This document shows, piece by piece, positions 27,219 to 56,076 of a stretch of DNA of 64,000 nucleotides; the first letter of the stretch is position 1, and each line of letters begins with the position of its first letter. Both the position numbers and the translations under genes were made by a program. The notes below the pieces were generated by a model, which ran no database searches, had not been told where the DNA came from, and saw nothing but the letters and a program-made list of their open reading frames with translations. This stretch comes from Rhea pennata (lineage: Eukaryota; Chordata; Aves; Rheiformes; Rheidae), in assembly GCF_028389875.1 (NCBI RefSeq), contig NC_084702.1, forward strand, positions 54,222,053 through 54,286,052, written 5' to 3'.

Positions 27219-27315
27219 CAGGGCTCGGGAGCGGCGGGCTGGGCCCGCCCCGCGCGGGGAGGCGCCGTCCCGGCCCCCGGCGGCGGCAGCCAGCGCCGGT
27301 CCCGCCCGCGCCGCT

Positions 27316-27324
27316 GCGCGCCAA
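27316..27324. promoter_or_regulatory. E2F-like half site near DHFR start
   Basis: GCGCGCCAA (reverse TTGGCGCGC) sits 25 bp before the DHFR ATG. Mammalian DHFR has an overlapping E2F pair, TTTCGCGCCAAA, at its major start site; this looks like one half of it. Confidence 0.5.
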
Positions 27325-27349
27325 GTGCGAGGCGCGGGGCGCGGGTGCC

Positions 27350-43944
<16,595 letters not shown>

Positions 43945-45695
43945 ATGAGGCTTTCTGTACTTCTACGTAAGGGTAGGCATTTTAAATCATAACCTTACTG
44001 AATGTAACTATGTATGTATTACATTGTTGTCAGAAAATCCTTCTTTATAGTACAATACTTCAGCAGTGAATGATTCCAAAAAACACATTCATCACTTTGA
44101 ATATACATGCTGCAGCAGAAATGAGTGCAGTCAGCAGCATGAAAGAGGTAGCTCTAGGGAATGCCCCAACTACGGTAGCCTGAGAGCTTTTATTGATCTT
44201 TACCACCCGAGGCAACATCTGAAACAATTACTTGAGCAATTAAAGCAAGTAGACTGCATTAAAAACTTTTCTAAGTAAATCAGGTGTTTTGAATATTTTT
44301 TTTTCCTAGTTTGGAATATCTACTAATGCAAGAAGTCCAACACTGAGAAGGCGTCAAAGATCCTGAGCTTGATTGGGATGGTATATACATTTGTAACAAT
44401 CTTTACAATATGTGGAAGAAGGGGAATTAAAATTGAAAGCATAACAAAAGGATGAGAAAGCATAAAACTGCTCAAGCCATGTGGAAATGGAATCCAGAAG
44501 TCTCAGGCAGTAATCCAGGGATATACTGATCCTTCATGGAAGTCCTCTGTCATCATCTTAACCATTCTGGGAACACAGCCTGCCTCATTCCTTTTAACTG
44601 AAAATACTGTATTACAGCTTAATCTGATAAAGAGGTTTAACTTTTCCATTGATCTAACAGTTGTGTAAAGGCTTGCAGAGCATTGTTGCTCCTATACAAC
44701 ATTGCTAGTCAGTTTGTCTGTGGCTATTTAGTAGTGTAAGAACATAAACGTTACTTTCTTAACAGAATTTGTGTTCTTGTCCCTTCTGAGTTTTATCAGA
44801 ATGCGTAGTGTTAACTTACTCTGCCAGTGTGATTTCAACTATTGTACATGTCATAGAAATATGGATTATAAACAGACAGTGGGTTTCTGTTTCTTCTTTG
44901 GTTACATGTAGCTAATACAACAATATTTTGCATTATTATTCCCTAACCGTAGCAAGCAATATATTGGTACACTAGGTTCTAAAGGCATACAATACCAAAT
45001 GTTACCAAAGTTGTTGGGTGCCAGTACTATCACAATATCAGATTATGAATAGTGCTAATCTATTGCTACGTATTGACTACCCCCATCCCGCTCCATGGAG
45101 AGGCTGGCAGAGGAATCAACTTACCAAGTGATATGGAGAGAAGCTGGGATGTACTTTGCCCAGCTATGCTTCCTTGTGCTAAAGCTACTGCCTTGAGAAA
45201 GGAAAGTTAAAAAGCTTAACCCGCCAAAATCTGCTGACTCTTTCCTCATTGTATTTTTAAAGCATCATCACATAAAGCAATAGTGTGAGAGATTCAAATG
45301 ATAATGCCCAACACTTAATGTTGCACTAAGGCCCAGTCCTAATGTCAGTGAAGACAGCACTGGCCCTCAGCATATTTTACACAGCATATAACTGGGTACA
45401 GCAGGCATGTAACAGCATCCAGTTTTTAATAGAAGAGTTGAAACTTGATTTTGCTTGCCTTTAAAAAACAAAAAGAAACTTCATTGATAAGGGAAAAACA
45501 TTTAAAATATCAACTTTGAACTACCACTGAATTTTCCATGACAGTTTGACAAGAGTTAACTAAGACAAAGAATAATTTTTGCAGTTTCTGTCCTGGATTG
45601 TCTTGATTTTCTCTGTGTTCTTTTGCAGTCTTAAAAATCTAGGTACTTTCCTTTGTTGGTCTTCTTGTTCCATATATGCTAACTTTACATCAGTC

Positions 45696-45701
45696 AATAA
45701 A
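45696..45701 (+). terminator. Candidate DHFR poly(A) signal
   Basis: AATAAA about 1.75 kb after the DHFR stop. Vertebrate DHFR uses several poly(A) sites; an earlier ATTAAA (44426) and later AATAAA (46425) compete, so this is only one candidate. Confidence 0.35.
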
Positions 45702-48700
45702 GAGTTAAGCATTAATATTATATGTTTGTGTGAGACAGCAAAAAGCCTATTGAGTTATAATTTGATAGATTTGCCAACACAAAATGAAAGAGAATGAGGA
45801 AAAAGACTGTGTTTTGGGGGGACTTGTTTTTTTGTTTGTTTGTTTTAAACACCAGTCACAGTCACTCTGATGATTAAGAGAAAATAATTTCCCAAAAGCA
45901 TGAAACATTTTATATATATCAGTTTACATTCAAAAAAAAATAGGACAAAGTTAAAAATTTTGCACAGCAAGTCTGCAAGGTGTTGTGTTTAATGGCAATT
46001 GAGTATTTATTAGAAATGGAAGCAAGACTTATGTAATGTTACTGATGTCAACACAGATCTGGTCAGAAATATTCTGCCTAAGCATATTTTGCAGGAGCTA
46101 GAGTTCACTGAGACCAAAATACTTCATGGAACCACTCTGGTTTCAAAGAACTTTTTCCCTTGGGTACAGACAATTCTCTTAGAACCACATATAGTTACTG
46201 TCTATAGACTAACTTACTCCTCTCCAAATTCAGCTAACTAACTTCATTTGTCAGATTTTACAAGTCAATTTAAGATTCAAGGCAAAGGGAACTTTTGAAA
46301 TTGCACTGCAGTTCCCTACTTAAAGCACCAATTTTTCAGAACATACTAATGATGCATCTTCTTTGGTGTGGCACTCAGCCAAAACCAAGGAATTGGTTTC
46401 TCTTTTTTGTTGGCTTTTTTGTTTAATAAAAACACTGCATTTGGACAAGTTTTTGCATTAGAGGTTTCAATATGCCATATAATTGCTAATTAAGAATTAA
46501 GAAAATGTATTTGATGGCAGTGAAGTTGGGTCCAAAGAAAGTATGTTCATCTTAAAGACAAACATACCAGTCACTACAGGGTACATGCTTACTGTTTCAA
46601 GAAGATGGATAGGCAGAAGAGGACAAGTCTTTGTATGTTCAGGAAGCATATACAAAGACTGCTGACAGATATATTATTTTCAGAGGATAGGAACTTTGCA
46701 TGTTTTAGAAATCTGTACCTTTTTAAAAATACTTCAAAATATTCATTTAAAAATAAAGATGAGAAAAATGGATATCCTCTTTTCTGAAAAGCACAAAGCT
46801 ACTAGCTGGAATTTTTATGGCCCATTTTTCAAAAACAGTGCTTCATTGATTGATGGGTTGGTTGAAAAAGCAAGAGATGATACAGTAACAGTGTTTACCA
46901 GCTTCACCTGCACTGGCTATTGCACCTGCTACCTCCCTATTCTAGGAAGGGGAATATAAAAAAATCTGTATTACTGCTTGATGAAAAAAAATATTTGTTC
47001 CAAATACAACTTTTTCCCACATTTTGTTTACTCTTGTATCTTGCTGGTGTAACAATGCTGTGAAAAATCACAGATTCTCATTATGTCTAGTACAGTTTCT
47101 CCCCAGTTCTATGCAGCTAAGTGCAATGAAGAGCATCATGAGTGACAATATAATCACCAATCACAAAGAAAAGTATAGTACAGATATAATTTAATCCCAC
47201 TCATTCATGCTTTCCTAGGAACAAAGTGTTCTCAACAGATTAAAACTATTATTCTTTAAAATTAAATTTTTAACAAGATGATAGCTAAAATTGGAAGATC
47301 TCCACAAGAGGTAAAAAAAACAAACTTAATGTTTCTGTTGCTTGTCTGTTATCTCTCTTTTCTCTGACAATGGACAGCAATTCCCATCTGGTAGCAGAAA
47401 ACTAACATTTTAAGTAGCTCATTAATAGTGTTATCGTCATTGTGTATTGAAGGACAGAATTGGGAACATTCCAATAGCCAGTCTCCGCCATGGAAAGTAA
47501 TTCATGGAGAACAATTGTACACACTAAATAACACCAGTTTCCTAACTTAGCAAACAGAATATTACTAGAGTTACCAGAAAGGATGCAAGGATAAAAACAG
47601 GAAGTGGAAAATGATAGTGATTAGTTTATGCATATAATCTAAGGAAAATGTCAAGTGTGTAGGACATGAGCTCTTAATTCAGACCAGAAAACAATGTTGT
47701 CTTCATCAGACTACAGCTGATCTGTCAAAGGCTTAAACCTAAATCCAACATTATGGTGATCTGTTCAAAAGCTACACCAACAGAAAAGAGATATACGAGC
47801 AGGCAGCAGCTGATCTGGAGAAGGGAAATAAAGCTCTGTGAAGGATTATTTGTCAACTGGTACAGAAAATTAGATAACTAGAATAGAGGAGTCTTACCAA
47901 AACTTAGTAGGTATGAAACTAGAAAATACTTACCTCATTATATCACTATGCTTTAACTGTCTTTGCTTGCTCAGGAGGATTGTAGGAATGAAGCCTATCA
48001 AATCAGGGTACACTCACAAAAAGCTGCTGAAGAGGTAGGTCCTGGAACAAAAGAGTGGAAATGGGGAAACAGAGGTGAGAAAAGGAACTTGACACGTTTC
48101 CTAGGATTACATGGTTTCTTGTGATAGTCTGCCCTGTAGCTATAATTACAAAAGAAACGTTTTCAAACTGCCCCAGATGATAACACAAGATGCTATTATA
48201 AGGAATTTCAGGGTTTAGATATCTAAGTGACAGCTTTTGTCAGCCATGTAAATCCTCAGCTACAAGCCCTATCCTAGCGTTAAGTGCCTACATTACATCA
48301 GAAAGCAGGAGTCCCATCCCAGAGTATTCAGGAGCCCAACAATTGGCATTATGCCTAGGCAGATTTTCTCTTTCTCTTGGTGGACACCATACCCTTCTAT
48401 GACAACATATGAGAAACTTACTGATTTTCCTTTGCCTTCAATTACAAAGACTTGCTTTCTGGTTACACTGCAGTGAATCACGCATTCTCTCTCTTCTGTT
48501 TTCTGTCTGCAGATCATTCTGTTCCCCATTGTGTACCATCACACAAAGGTTTGTAAGGAGAAGGCTTTTATTAAATTAACTGACAGAGTTCAGAGAGCAG
48601 ACAAGCTTTCAGGCACATAGTCCTTTTCCAGTAGCATTCTCAAGTTTTTTTTTTTTTTCAGGTGACTTGAAGAAGGGCTTATATGCCAACATTTGTCTGT

Positions 48701-51700
48701 TTATCTCCAGTTAAATTGTGTGGTTTAATAAAGTAGATTATCTTGCTATGTCAATCTTGTTTTGCTTATATCTTTTAATGGTCTTAGCTACAATATTTGT
48801 ATATCAAGTTTACTCCTCTAAATTCTATCCGTCATCTCTTCGACTGTCCTACAGGATTAGAAATTTACAGAAATTCGGAAGATTCTTCTGATCGAGTAGA
48901 TATTTCAAAGAGAATATTCCTAAGTATGTGCTTATATCTGATTCATTAAATGGAAATAGGTATCTTTCATGAAATTGGGACATGAACTTGCCTGGTTGAG
49001 GATACTTTTACACATGAACTTGAATATTTTACCAAATTATGGCTACAATGAAAAAAATAAACAGAAAAAATAAATAGTAACTTGAGAGGACTGGAATTAG
49101 ATGGTACACTATTACTAACAGAAATATAAAGCAATGCCTTCTCCTTCAGCAGTACAACTTAATGAACTCCTAATATCAAGTAGAATCTTTTTCAAATAAC
49201 AAACAAACATATATAAGTCATTTTGACTATAAAGTAAGTCACCGATTTCATTAACAAGGACACTTACACATAAACAGTGTTTGCTCCTCAGAAGTAACAT
49301 GCTCTTAATGTTCATCGTTCCTCTGAACTCTGTTTTCCACATAAAAGCCTGCTGGGAATACTCATACTCTTTTCAAAACGGTGTGCTAGATGAATTATTT
49401 CTAGTCCTCTGCTAAAGAGGATTGCTCCACCTCTCAGCTAGCTGGAGAGATTATGCAAACACAGCCTAATGTGCTTCCAGCAGAGCCAGATGGGTTCATT
49501 TAAATAGCTAGTTAAGAATGATTTCAGCTAAACAGAGTGACTCTGCCTGACACGAGAAGGAAAAACTGAAGTGATCCCTTACACTGACACAGCTGTGGAT
49601 CCATTAACTGCTCATGATGGACAGTGATGAGCAAACGGGAGCAGTAATGTCGTCACTCTTTCTAGCAAGACCTGAATGAGAATGTCTGCCAATGGTCTAA
49701 CTGAAAAAGACAACCAATACCCATATTACTCAACGATATTGCTGCACCACCCTGGGTTCCATACTTCTCTGAGAACCATCTAATGTTATGATGGAAAGTG
49801 TCATGCTTCTCCAAACAACTTTAAAACCTCTAGTAACTTGACATGAGCTTTACATAGACAGGCTCTGTGGAAGAACATAGCTCACAGACTCCAGAATGCA
49901 TACATGGAGGATCTTCTAACCCATAAGCAGTATATCTCACTGGACTACTACATCTCACAAACATTCACGCAATGATTGAAAACAAAAAAAAATATTAAAT
50001 ATCCCTCTCATAAAGAATAAATTACTTAAAATAGAATGGACCAGTTTAACCACTAATTTCACTGAAATTTGTGCAGTTTAATGAGGAGTGGTTCAGTCCA
50101 GTAGCTTTCAAACTTTTCTATGGTGTATCAGTATGTTCCTAAAAAAGACAACAAAGCTCTTGGAATTTATTTCTTGTGCAATCAGTTCCATCTTCACAAG
50201 TGCAAGAAGACTAGTTTTAATCTCTATACCTGCTCTTTTTAGATTTTGTTTTGAAAGGTTAAAATTTAGATCTGGTTTCATCAAGAGTTCTATATGGAAA
50301 AGCTCATCAATTCAAACATATTCAAATTCAGAAAAAAAAAACAATGTGAATGGTCCTAATTTTGGTCAGTCCTAAACCATATAAAGGGGTATTCAGTAGT
50401 GAAGTTACTCTTTTCCTCACTAAAGACTTTTGTGTTTATTACTCTTTCAGTCAGCTAAAATTGACTTCTTAACAGTATTTAATCTGTGTTCGTCATCAAA
50501 ATAGGGTTTTCTTTCAAATGGAATCATGTAGAACTGTGATCTTCCTCTATTAATTCTGTTCTTTTTATTGTCACAGAGCAGTTACACCACTGTTTCTTGC
50601 ACAATTGAGTACGTATTTTTTCTAGTACATAATTTCAGATTCCTTCAGAAACTCTTGCAGTACACAAAGGGTACAGACAAATTTCTGCTATAATTTAAAT
50701 AATCATTCCTTTAATTCAGCACCTTATTTTTCTTCATATGAAAGAAAACCATATCCTTCATCTTATGGTAGAATATCTGCTTGGGCTGCTCAGTAAAAAT
50801 AACCTGTCATGGGAAAAAGGCTGCTGTATAAGAAAAACATACATTCAGAGTTCTATTACCAATAACATGAAGGATTCAGATTCTATTGACCACCTCTAGT
50901 ATATAAATTTCACACACGCCTGTAAACAAAGAAAGTAACAGATGATGTCTTAATTTATTACATTTTTTTTAGCATCATTCAAAAAAAAAAGTGCTTTGAT
51001 TAGAAATCACTATTTAGAAACAAGGTATTATATGGGAGGAAGCATGCTTTGGTATCCTTCCACTTTACTAATATGCCTAACATTATAATGTCAAGTCATT
51101 TAAAAATAACTTGTTTCACAATCTTTATTTTCAATTTTATTAAACGCACATATGAAAGAATCAATTCTATTTATTCACATTCTATGTTAGTAATATCTTA
51201 TTCACACTAAAAGAAATAAAACATTGAGAAAAAGAGTTATGGGCCTACTGATTTCAACAGTTAAGAATCTAGCACTCATGTTTTGCAGTATTGCAAATGG
51301 ATGTGTTGATGGAACAAGACATTTTAGTGCAATATATTCTCTAAAATTGTTTGAAAAACTCTTGTTCTCCCACCAGTAATAATTATTCCTGCAAGTATCA
51401 CAAGAGTGATTCCCATGCATACCCTATTTTTTTAATTGAAGTAATTAGCCAAAACACACTAAACATTTCAGAGAGGATATTGTTCCGGAAAGAAGCCTCC
51501 ATATCATAACCAGGTAATTAAAATGGGCCTGAAAGAAATCAGGGGAAAATCCAAAGGGTAAATATCTGATGAAGTGCCAAAAGAATCAGTCTCAGAGGTC
51601 TTACATGATGTGATCAATCCAAAAGTGTGTGTTAGCAAAAAAAGTATGTTATAAAGCATACATCAAAATCAAAATTATCTAAGTAAACAAAATACATAAA

Positions 51701-52590
51701 TACATAATAATACATAATAAAACAAAATACATAAAAATGTTCTTCTAGATTTTATACTCCATGCAGAGCTGTGGCTTGTTGTGATATTCCTAATGGAGTC
51801 CTAATTTTTTCTATTTCTAAAACAAATCATAGCTTTTCTCTGTGTTCTTCCTACTACCTGTCTCCTCTGTTCTCTTTTAGACCTCTCCAGTGATGTCTCT
51901 AGTTCACTAGCATAATGAAAATTCATTTTTTTTAAAAAGCAGCTAGCCTTGTTACATTTAATAGAAGTATTCTAATAAATGCTATTGTTCACAATGTTAT
52001 TGCATTCCCCTCAGCAAATAGTTCTACTATAGTAAATGTCTGCCTCTATATACAATATTTTAAATGTACTATTTTAACAACCAAAATTACTACATAATAA
52101 TGTTAATATCAGTTAAATATTTTTAGTCATCATTACTCAGCCAAATTATTTATCTTCTGTATTTTTCCATTTATTCGCATATTAGGAAAAAAATATGCCT
52201 ACCAGTGAATACATTATGACTCAATAACTTTATAGTTACAATGACTTGTTAGAATGTCATGTTATAAAGACTTGTTATAATGTACTGTGTTCAAAGAGTT
52301 ACATGCTGATACATTAGGACAGTAATGATTATATAGAGCAAACAAAAATGTCTCCTCCTCATTTGAATCAGTTTTTGTTAGTGTAGGTTAAAACTGGTCA
52401 GTACTAGATGTTTTTAATCAGCATTCCAAATGAGCATGAAACCCAGAATGTTTACAATTTCCCATAGAAAGCAACATCCCCCCAAAAAAGTTTGTTTTGG
52501 ACGAAATCAAAGTATTTAATTTTTTTTTCCATAAACAAAATTGAACAGATATCTTCCTCAATTCCAAGGATCCCCAGGGACCTAAGAAAG

Positions 52591-52619
52591 CCCCCCCCCC
52601 CCCCCCCCCCCCCCCCCCC
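52591..52619. repeat. C29 homopolymer
   Basis: Twenty-nine consecutive C between AAGAAAG and GCTGCAG in otherwise AT-rich intergenic DNA. On the minus strand it is G29. Exact length should be treated as uncertain because such runs are hard to sequence. Confidence 0.9.
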
Positions 52620-55600
52620 GCTGCAGAGGGCAGCGTTCAGACATCCTGACAGTGCCATGAGAGGCAGGACTCATGACATGCAAAGCCTGGAGTTTAAATT
52701 CTGGAACCACCCCCTCAAAACAAGCTTCCAGGCTCAAGGTTTGCAGCCCAGTTCCAGCAGCTTGTTGAGCTGGCTAGCAGAAAACCAAGTATATTTTTAG
52801 TTTTATTGTCTACCTGCCCATATTTGGACAGAAATTTATTGAGAATGAGATCTTTCAGTGAAACATTTTTGTCAACTAAAACAAATATTAATATTATAAA
52901 ACTTTTCCCTGGTATATATCCAGCTAGCCCTACTGTCAGTGAAATAGTAAGAAGAGGGGGCTGGATTGATACAGACCTCAGAAGGTACAAAGAAGTATAA
53001 TAGACAGACATGTTACATGCATATATTGCACCTTTTGTTTTTTAGACTAAATTCTGCACTGTACTGATGTATTCCCTATTCTGTTTTCCATCCTCCTTCA
53101 TTGTTAACATAAAAATTAACTTTTTGATATTGTTATTTTTTTTATCTAACTAGAAGTACCCAAAAGGGAGGAAATTGTGACATTTATGGGAAAAAAAAAT
53201 CTATTTCTAAAAGTGCTCTTGTAAGAACTGGTGAGATATACACTCTTCTTTTAAAAAACATTCATGCCAGCTATCATAAGCACAACAATACAATACAGGC
53301 AAGGATGGAAGGCAGAATAACAAGGTGTATGAAAGCTGCAGAAACCACCAAAGTAAAGATGCTCTTGGAGCAGAATTGATGAGCCATACACAAGCATACA
53401 CCGCCTCCATATCTTATATAATTCAAACCATAACAGGTCTGAGAAGATCACTAACCTTCCTGAAGAGTGGGTGTTCAATATATGTGACCTTCTGAGTCTG
53501 TTCAGTAAAGAAAGAGTATTAACAATGTGGGTGGGGTATAGAAAATAAAAGAAAACAAAGATAATTAGAACCACACTGCAGAAGAAAAGTCTTTGGACAT
53601 TTTCACAACTTCGCTTTTGAAAGAAAAGGTCAAAGAGTAACTGCAAAACCTACCCTTGGGGTATTGTTTGCCTTAGTGACTTATTCATTACAATTCTTAG
53701 TCATGTTGCTGTCTAACTGATCCCATCACGCACTTTAAAAAGTAGAATTGCATAAATCTCCTTCATATTCCTCCTGGAAACTTACCTCTCTTGTGATGCC
53801 TTAAAAATCACTCCACAGCACAAGGCAGCTGGTGCACTGTGACTGTTACTTATTACACCAAACATGATTGATTGTTTTGCTGTTCCTTTGTCTTCACCTC
53901 CCCTGTTTGTCATATTCACCTGCTGTTTTTTATTATATGCCGAGACTATAAGTTCTTTGAAGCAGCAGCTGCTTTTCAAATAAAGGAGTGCAAAAAACTC
54001 GCACAATCATGGCATTACACCCTCCACGAGTAACAGTGCGTGTGAGGGGGGCAGTTGCTGCAAGTCCCACAGCCACTATAATGCCCACTGTCATCTCGGT
54101 AGGAAGTAAAAAATTACTAAGGCAAAACATAATCAAAACTTCTGCAAAACATTCTGTAAAAATGTTAGTGTGATTTTATAAGAATCAGCATTCCCAGACT
54201 ATCTTCCTGGAATATCCAGGATATCAGCAGGATATCGTATCATTCTCAGATAAATTTAAGAGTACTCCATCAGCACCCTTACAGTAAGCAAACAGCTAAA
54301 TAACACAATAAAGTCTTACTAAGGTACAATAAGGTCTCTTAAACTAGCATGAAAATCAGGAAGGTTCTCACACCACACTTGGAAATTTCAACTGCTTTTA
54401 GCGGTAACCAGAAAGCCCCCCTGTGGGGACATAAGTCCCATGAGTAGCAAGTTCAAAAAAATGGGATTCAAGGAGCTATGATAACCTCAGAGAAATACTA
54501 CATGACAGCTGTGAGAAGAGACTGATGCATTCTAGTATTTGAAAGCATTTTTTCTTTTATAACTTCTTCCAAGTTTGTAAGACCCTACACCTTTGCTGTC
54601 TTGGAATAAAATTCTCTTAGTGTAGCTTGCCTGATGTTAGAACTGATTTCAAGCCACTCTGGAACATAACCTATTTCTCAGGAAACAAATCTGTATAAAG
54701 TCATGTTATATTACAGTGGTGTTACAGACAAACTTTCCATGTGCATGCAACCCAAAAAGATCCCAAGAACTGGGAGTAACATGCTACCAGGTTCATTTGG
54801 CAGTAGGCAATGTCAAGTATCAAGACAGAGAAAAATGTCTCTCCTGACAGACTTTAATGACATTACTTTTGGCAAGCAGCAGAGACAATTCATGGTATCA
54901 GGTAATCTTATATTAATGTGGGGGCCTTTATCCCCCAGCAGGGTCTATAAATACTCCCACAGAAGAACAACAACAAAAAAGTAATAAAAAACTTAAAACA
55001 GTTGGATAGGTTTAGACTGATTGAATAATGAAGAAGACATGTGAGGACTGGGAAAACTGATGAAATTACATACCTCTTCTTCTACAAAGAGACAGGACCC
55101 AGCCCCTTTTTTCCCTTGGCGGTTTTGCTGTCCAGCATAGCCCCAGGCTATTGCAGAGCAGAACTTCAGCACACCCGAAGGAAGGATCTGTGCAGGCTCT
55201 GGCGAATAAGATAAATTTCACAAGACTTACGCCATGGGTTTGTGTAATCACTTTTGCTGAGGTAAACAGGCTAAAGGGACAAAATTATAAACTGTTCAAA
55301 ACGCAGACTCCCTGTAGGCACCAAAAGCAGCGGCCACGTGCTCAGCACTGCTGCCGAGGGGCTGAAAGCTGGGTCCGAGCCCGCTCTGAAAGCGAGCCGG
55401 CCCCTTGCTCGAGGTCATACAAAGCACTGCTGAAACTCATGCATCCCGATGACAGGAACCGGCGAGGAGGGTCTTAGGAAGACGCCCCCCGCCCCCCAGC
55501 CGCTTCTCTTATTTACAACATGGGAAGAAAACTCGCACAACCGAGCCGTCCTCCAGCGTTGTCCGTGCCGGGGCGGCGGCGGGCGCGGCGGGCACCGCCA

Positions 55601-55674
55601 CCCCGCGCGGGGGCCTGTGGCAACGCCGGCGGGGGGGGGGGAAGGGGCCGCGCTGCTGACGCCGAGGCGCGAGG

Positions 55675-55699
55675 CCAACGGCCGCGGCGCGGCCGTTGG
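55675..55699. repeat. Near-perfect palindrome in the CpG island
   Basis: Perfect 11-bp arms CCAACGGCCGC and GCGGCCGTTGG with a 3-nt GGC centre. Confidence 0.85.
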
Positions 55700-55727
55700 G
55701 CGGGGCGGGGCGTGGCGGGGCGGGGCA
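55698..55727. promoter_or_regulatory. Tandem GC boxes
   Basis: Repeated GGGGCGGGG units, one interrupted by GTGG, forming an Sp1/KLF-type cluster directly beside the palindrome at 55675-55699. Confidence 0.7.
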
Positions 55728-55885
55728 GCTCCGCGCGAGGGGAGCGCAGCGGAGCGCCGTGCCGTGCGGCCGCTGAGCTGCCCCGCCGGCCGCGGCGTTA
55801 GGGGGCGCCGCCGCCGCCAGCGGCGCGCTGCTCCGCCCCCGCGGGCCGGCGCGCCCGGGCGGAGCCGCCCTCCGCAGCCTCCTGT

Positions 55886-55910
55886 GGCTCGGCTCGGCTC
55901 GGCTCGGCTC
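55886..55910. repeat. GGCTC pentamer repeat (5 units)
   Basis: Five exact GGCTC units about 40 bp upstream of the ATG at 55949. Confidence 0.9.
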
Positions 55911-55948
55911 CCCTCGCAGCGCGCCCCGTCAGTGCTGTGACGGCGCGG

Positions 55949-56076
55949 ATGAGGCTCCGGCGGGTCCCGGCGGCCGTGGCGGGGCTGCCCCGCAGAAGCG
56001 CCGCTCCGCGGGTCTCCGCCGCCCGCGAGGTGGACCTGCAGCCGGACTGCTGGGCTGGGGGGTGTAACGCGAGCAG
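55949..56076 (+). other. ANKRD34B: Inferred 5' exon (3' part) of ANKRD34B, containing an upstream ORF
   Basis: The segment ends at GAGCAG|GTCAGT, a plausible donor at the edge of the island. An ATG at 55949 opens 42 codons plus two bases to that donor (M-R-L-R-R-V-P-A-A-V...). If spliced to the acceptor at 61769 the frame gains two serines and stops at TAG 61773-61775, before the ANKRD34B ATG. The exon's 5' end is unknown. A protein-coding role for this peptide is not supported; it looks like 5' UTR. Confidence 0.45.

Larger units (their letters stand above)
27077..27349. promoter_or_regulatory. Bidirectional MSH3-DHFR core promoter
   Basis: Only 273 bp separate the two start codons, so both transcripts must start within or close to this segment. 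It has no TATA box. Tandem GGGCGG boxes run through 27141-27165 and 27179-27196, the arrangement bound by Sp1-family factors in mammalian DHFR promoters. Further C-rich (reverse-orientation) GC elements lie at about 27300-27310. Shared divergent initiation of DHFR and MSH3 is established in mammals; here it is inferred from spacing and motifs. Confidence 0.9.
43945..55350 (+). other. DHFR 3' UTR and intergenic DNA
   Basis: AT-rich sequence after the DHFR stop. No coding gene is recognised. The first part must be DHFR 3' UTR of unknown length; candidate poly(A) signals are ATTAAA at 44426-44431 and AATAAA at 45696-45701 and 46425-46430. It also holds the C29 run at 52.6 kb and two minus-strand exon-like segments at 53.79-54.15 and 55.07-55.27 kb (see findings). 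Confidence 0.75.

Noticed and set aside
44066-44278. 70-codon frame just after DHFR
   Set aside because: Lies in the DHFR 3' UTR, has no family resemblance and no independent support.
50088-50375. 95-codon plus-strand frame
   Set aside because: AT-rich, Ser/Phe/Lys-biased, no recognised domain, no splice or promoter context.
53933-54136. Possible DNAJC19-like retrocopy (frame with V-G-I-I-V-A-V-G-L-A-A)
   Set aside because: The resemblance is limited to a short hydrophobic stretch; the expected J-domain does not follow.
55415-55940. Open frames of 87-163 codons in the second CpG island
   Set aside because: Composition artefacts of the same kind; no conserved motif and no agreement with a plausible splice structure.
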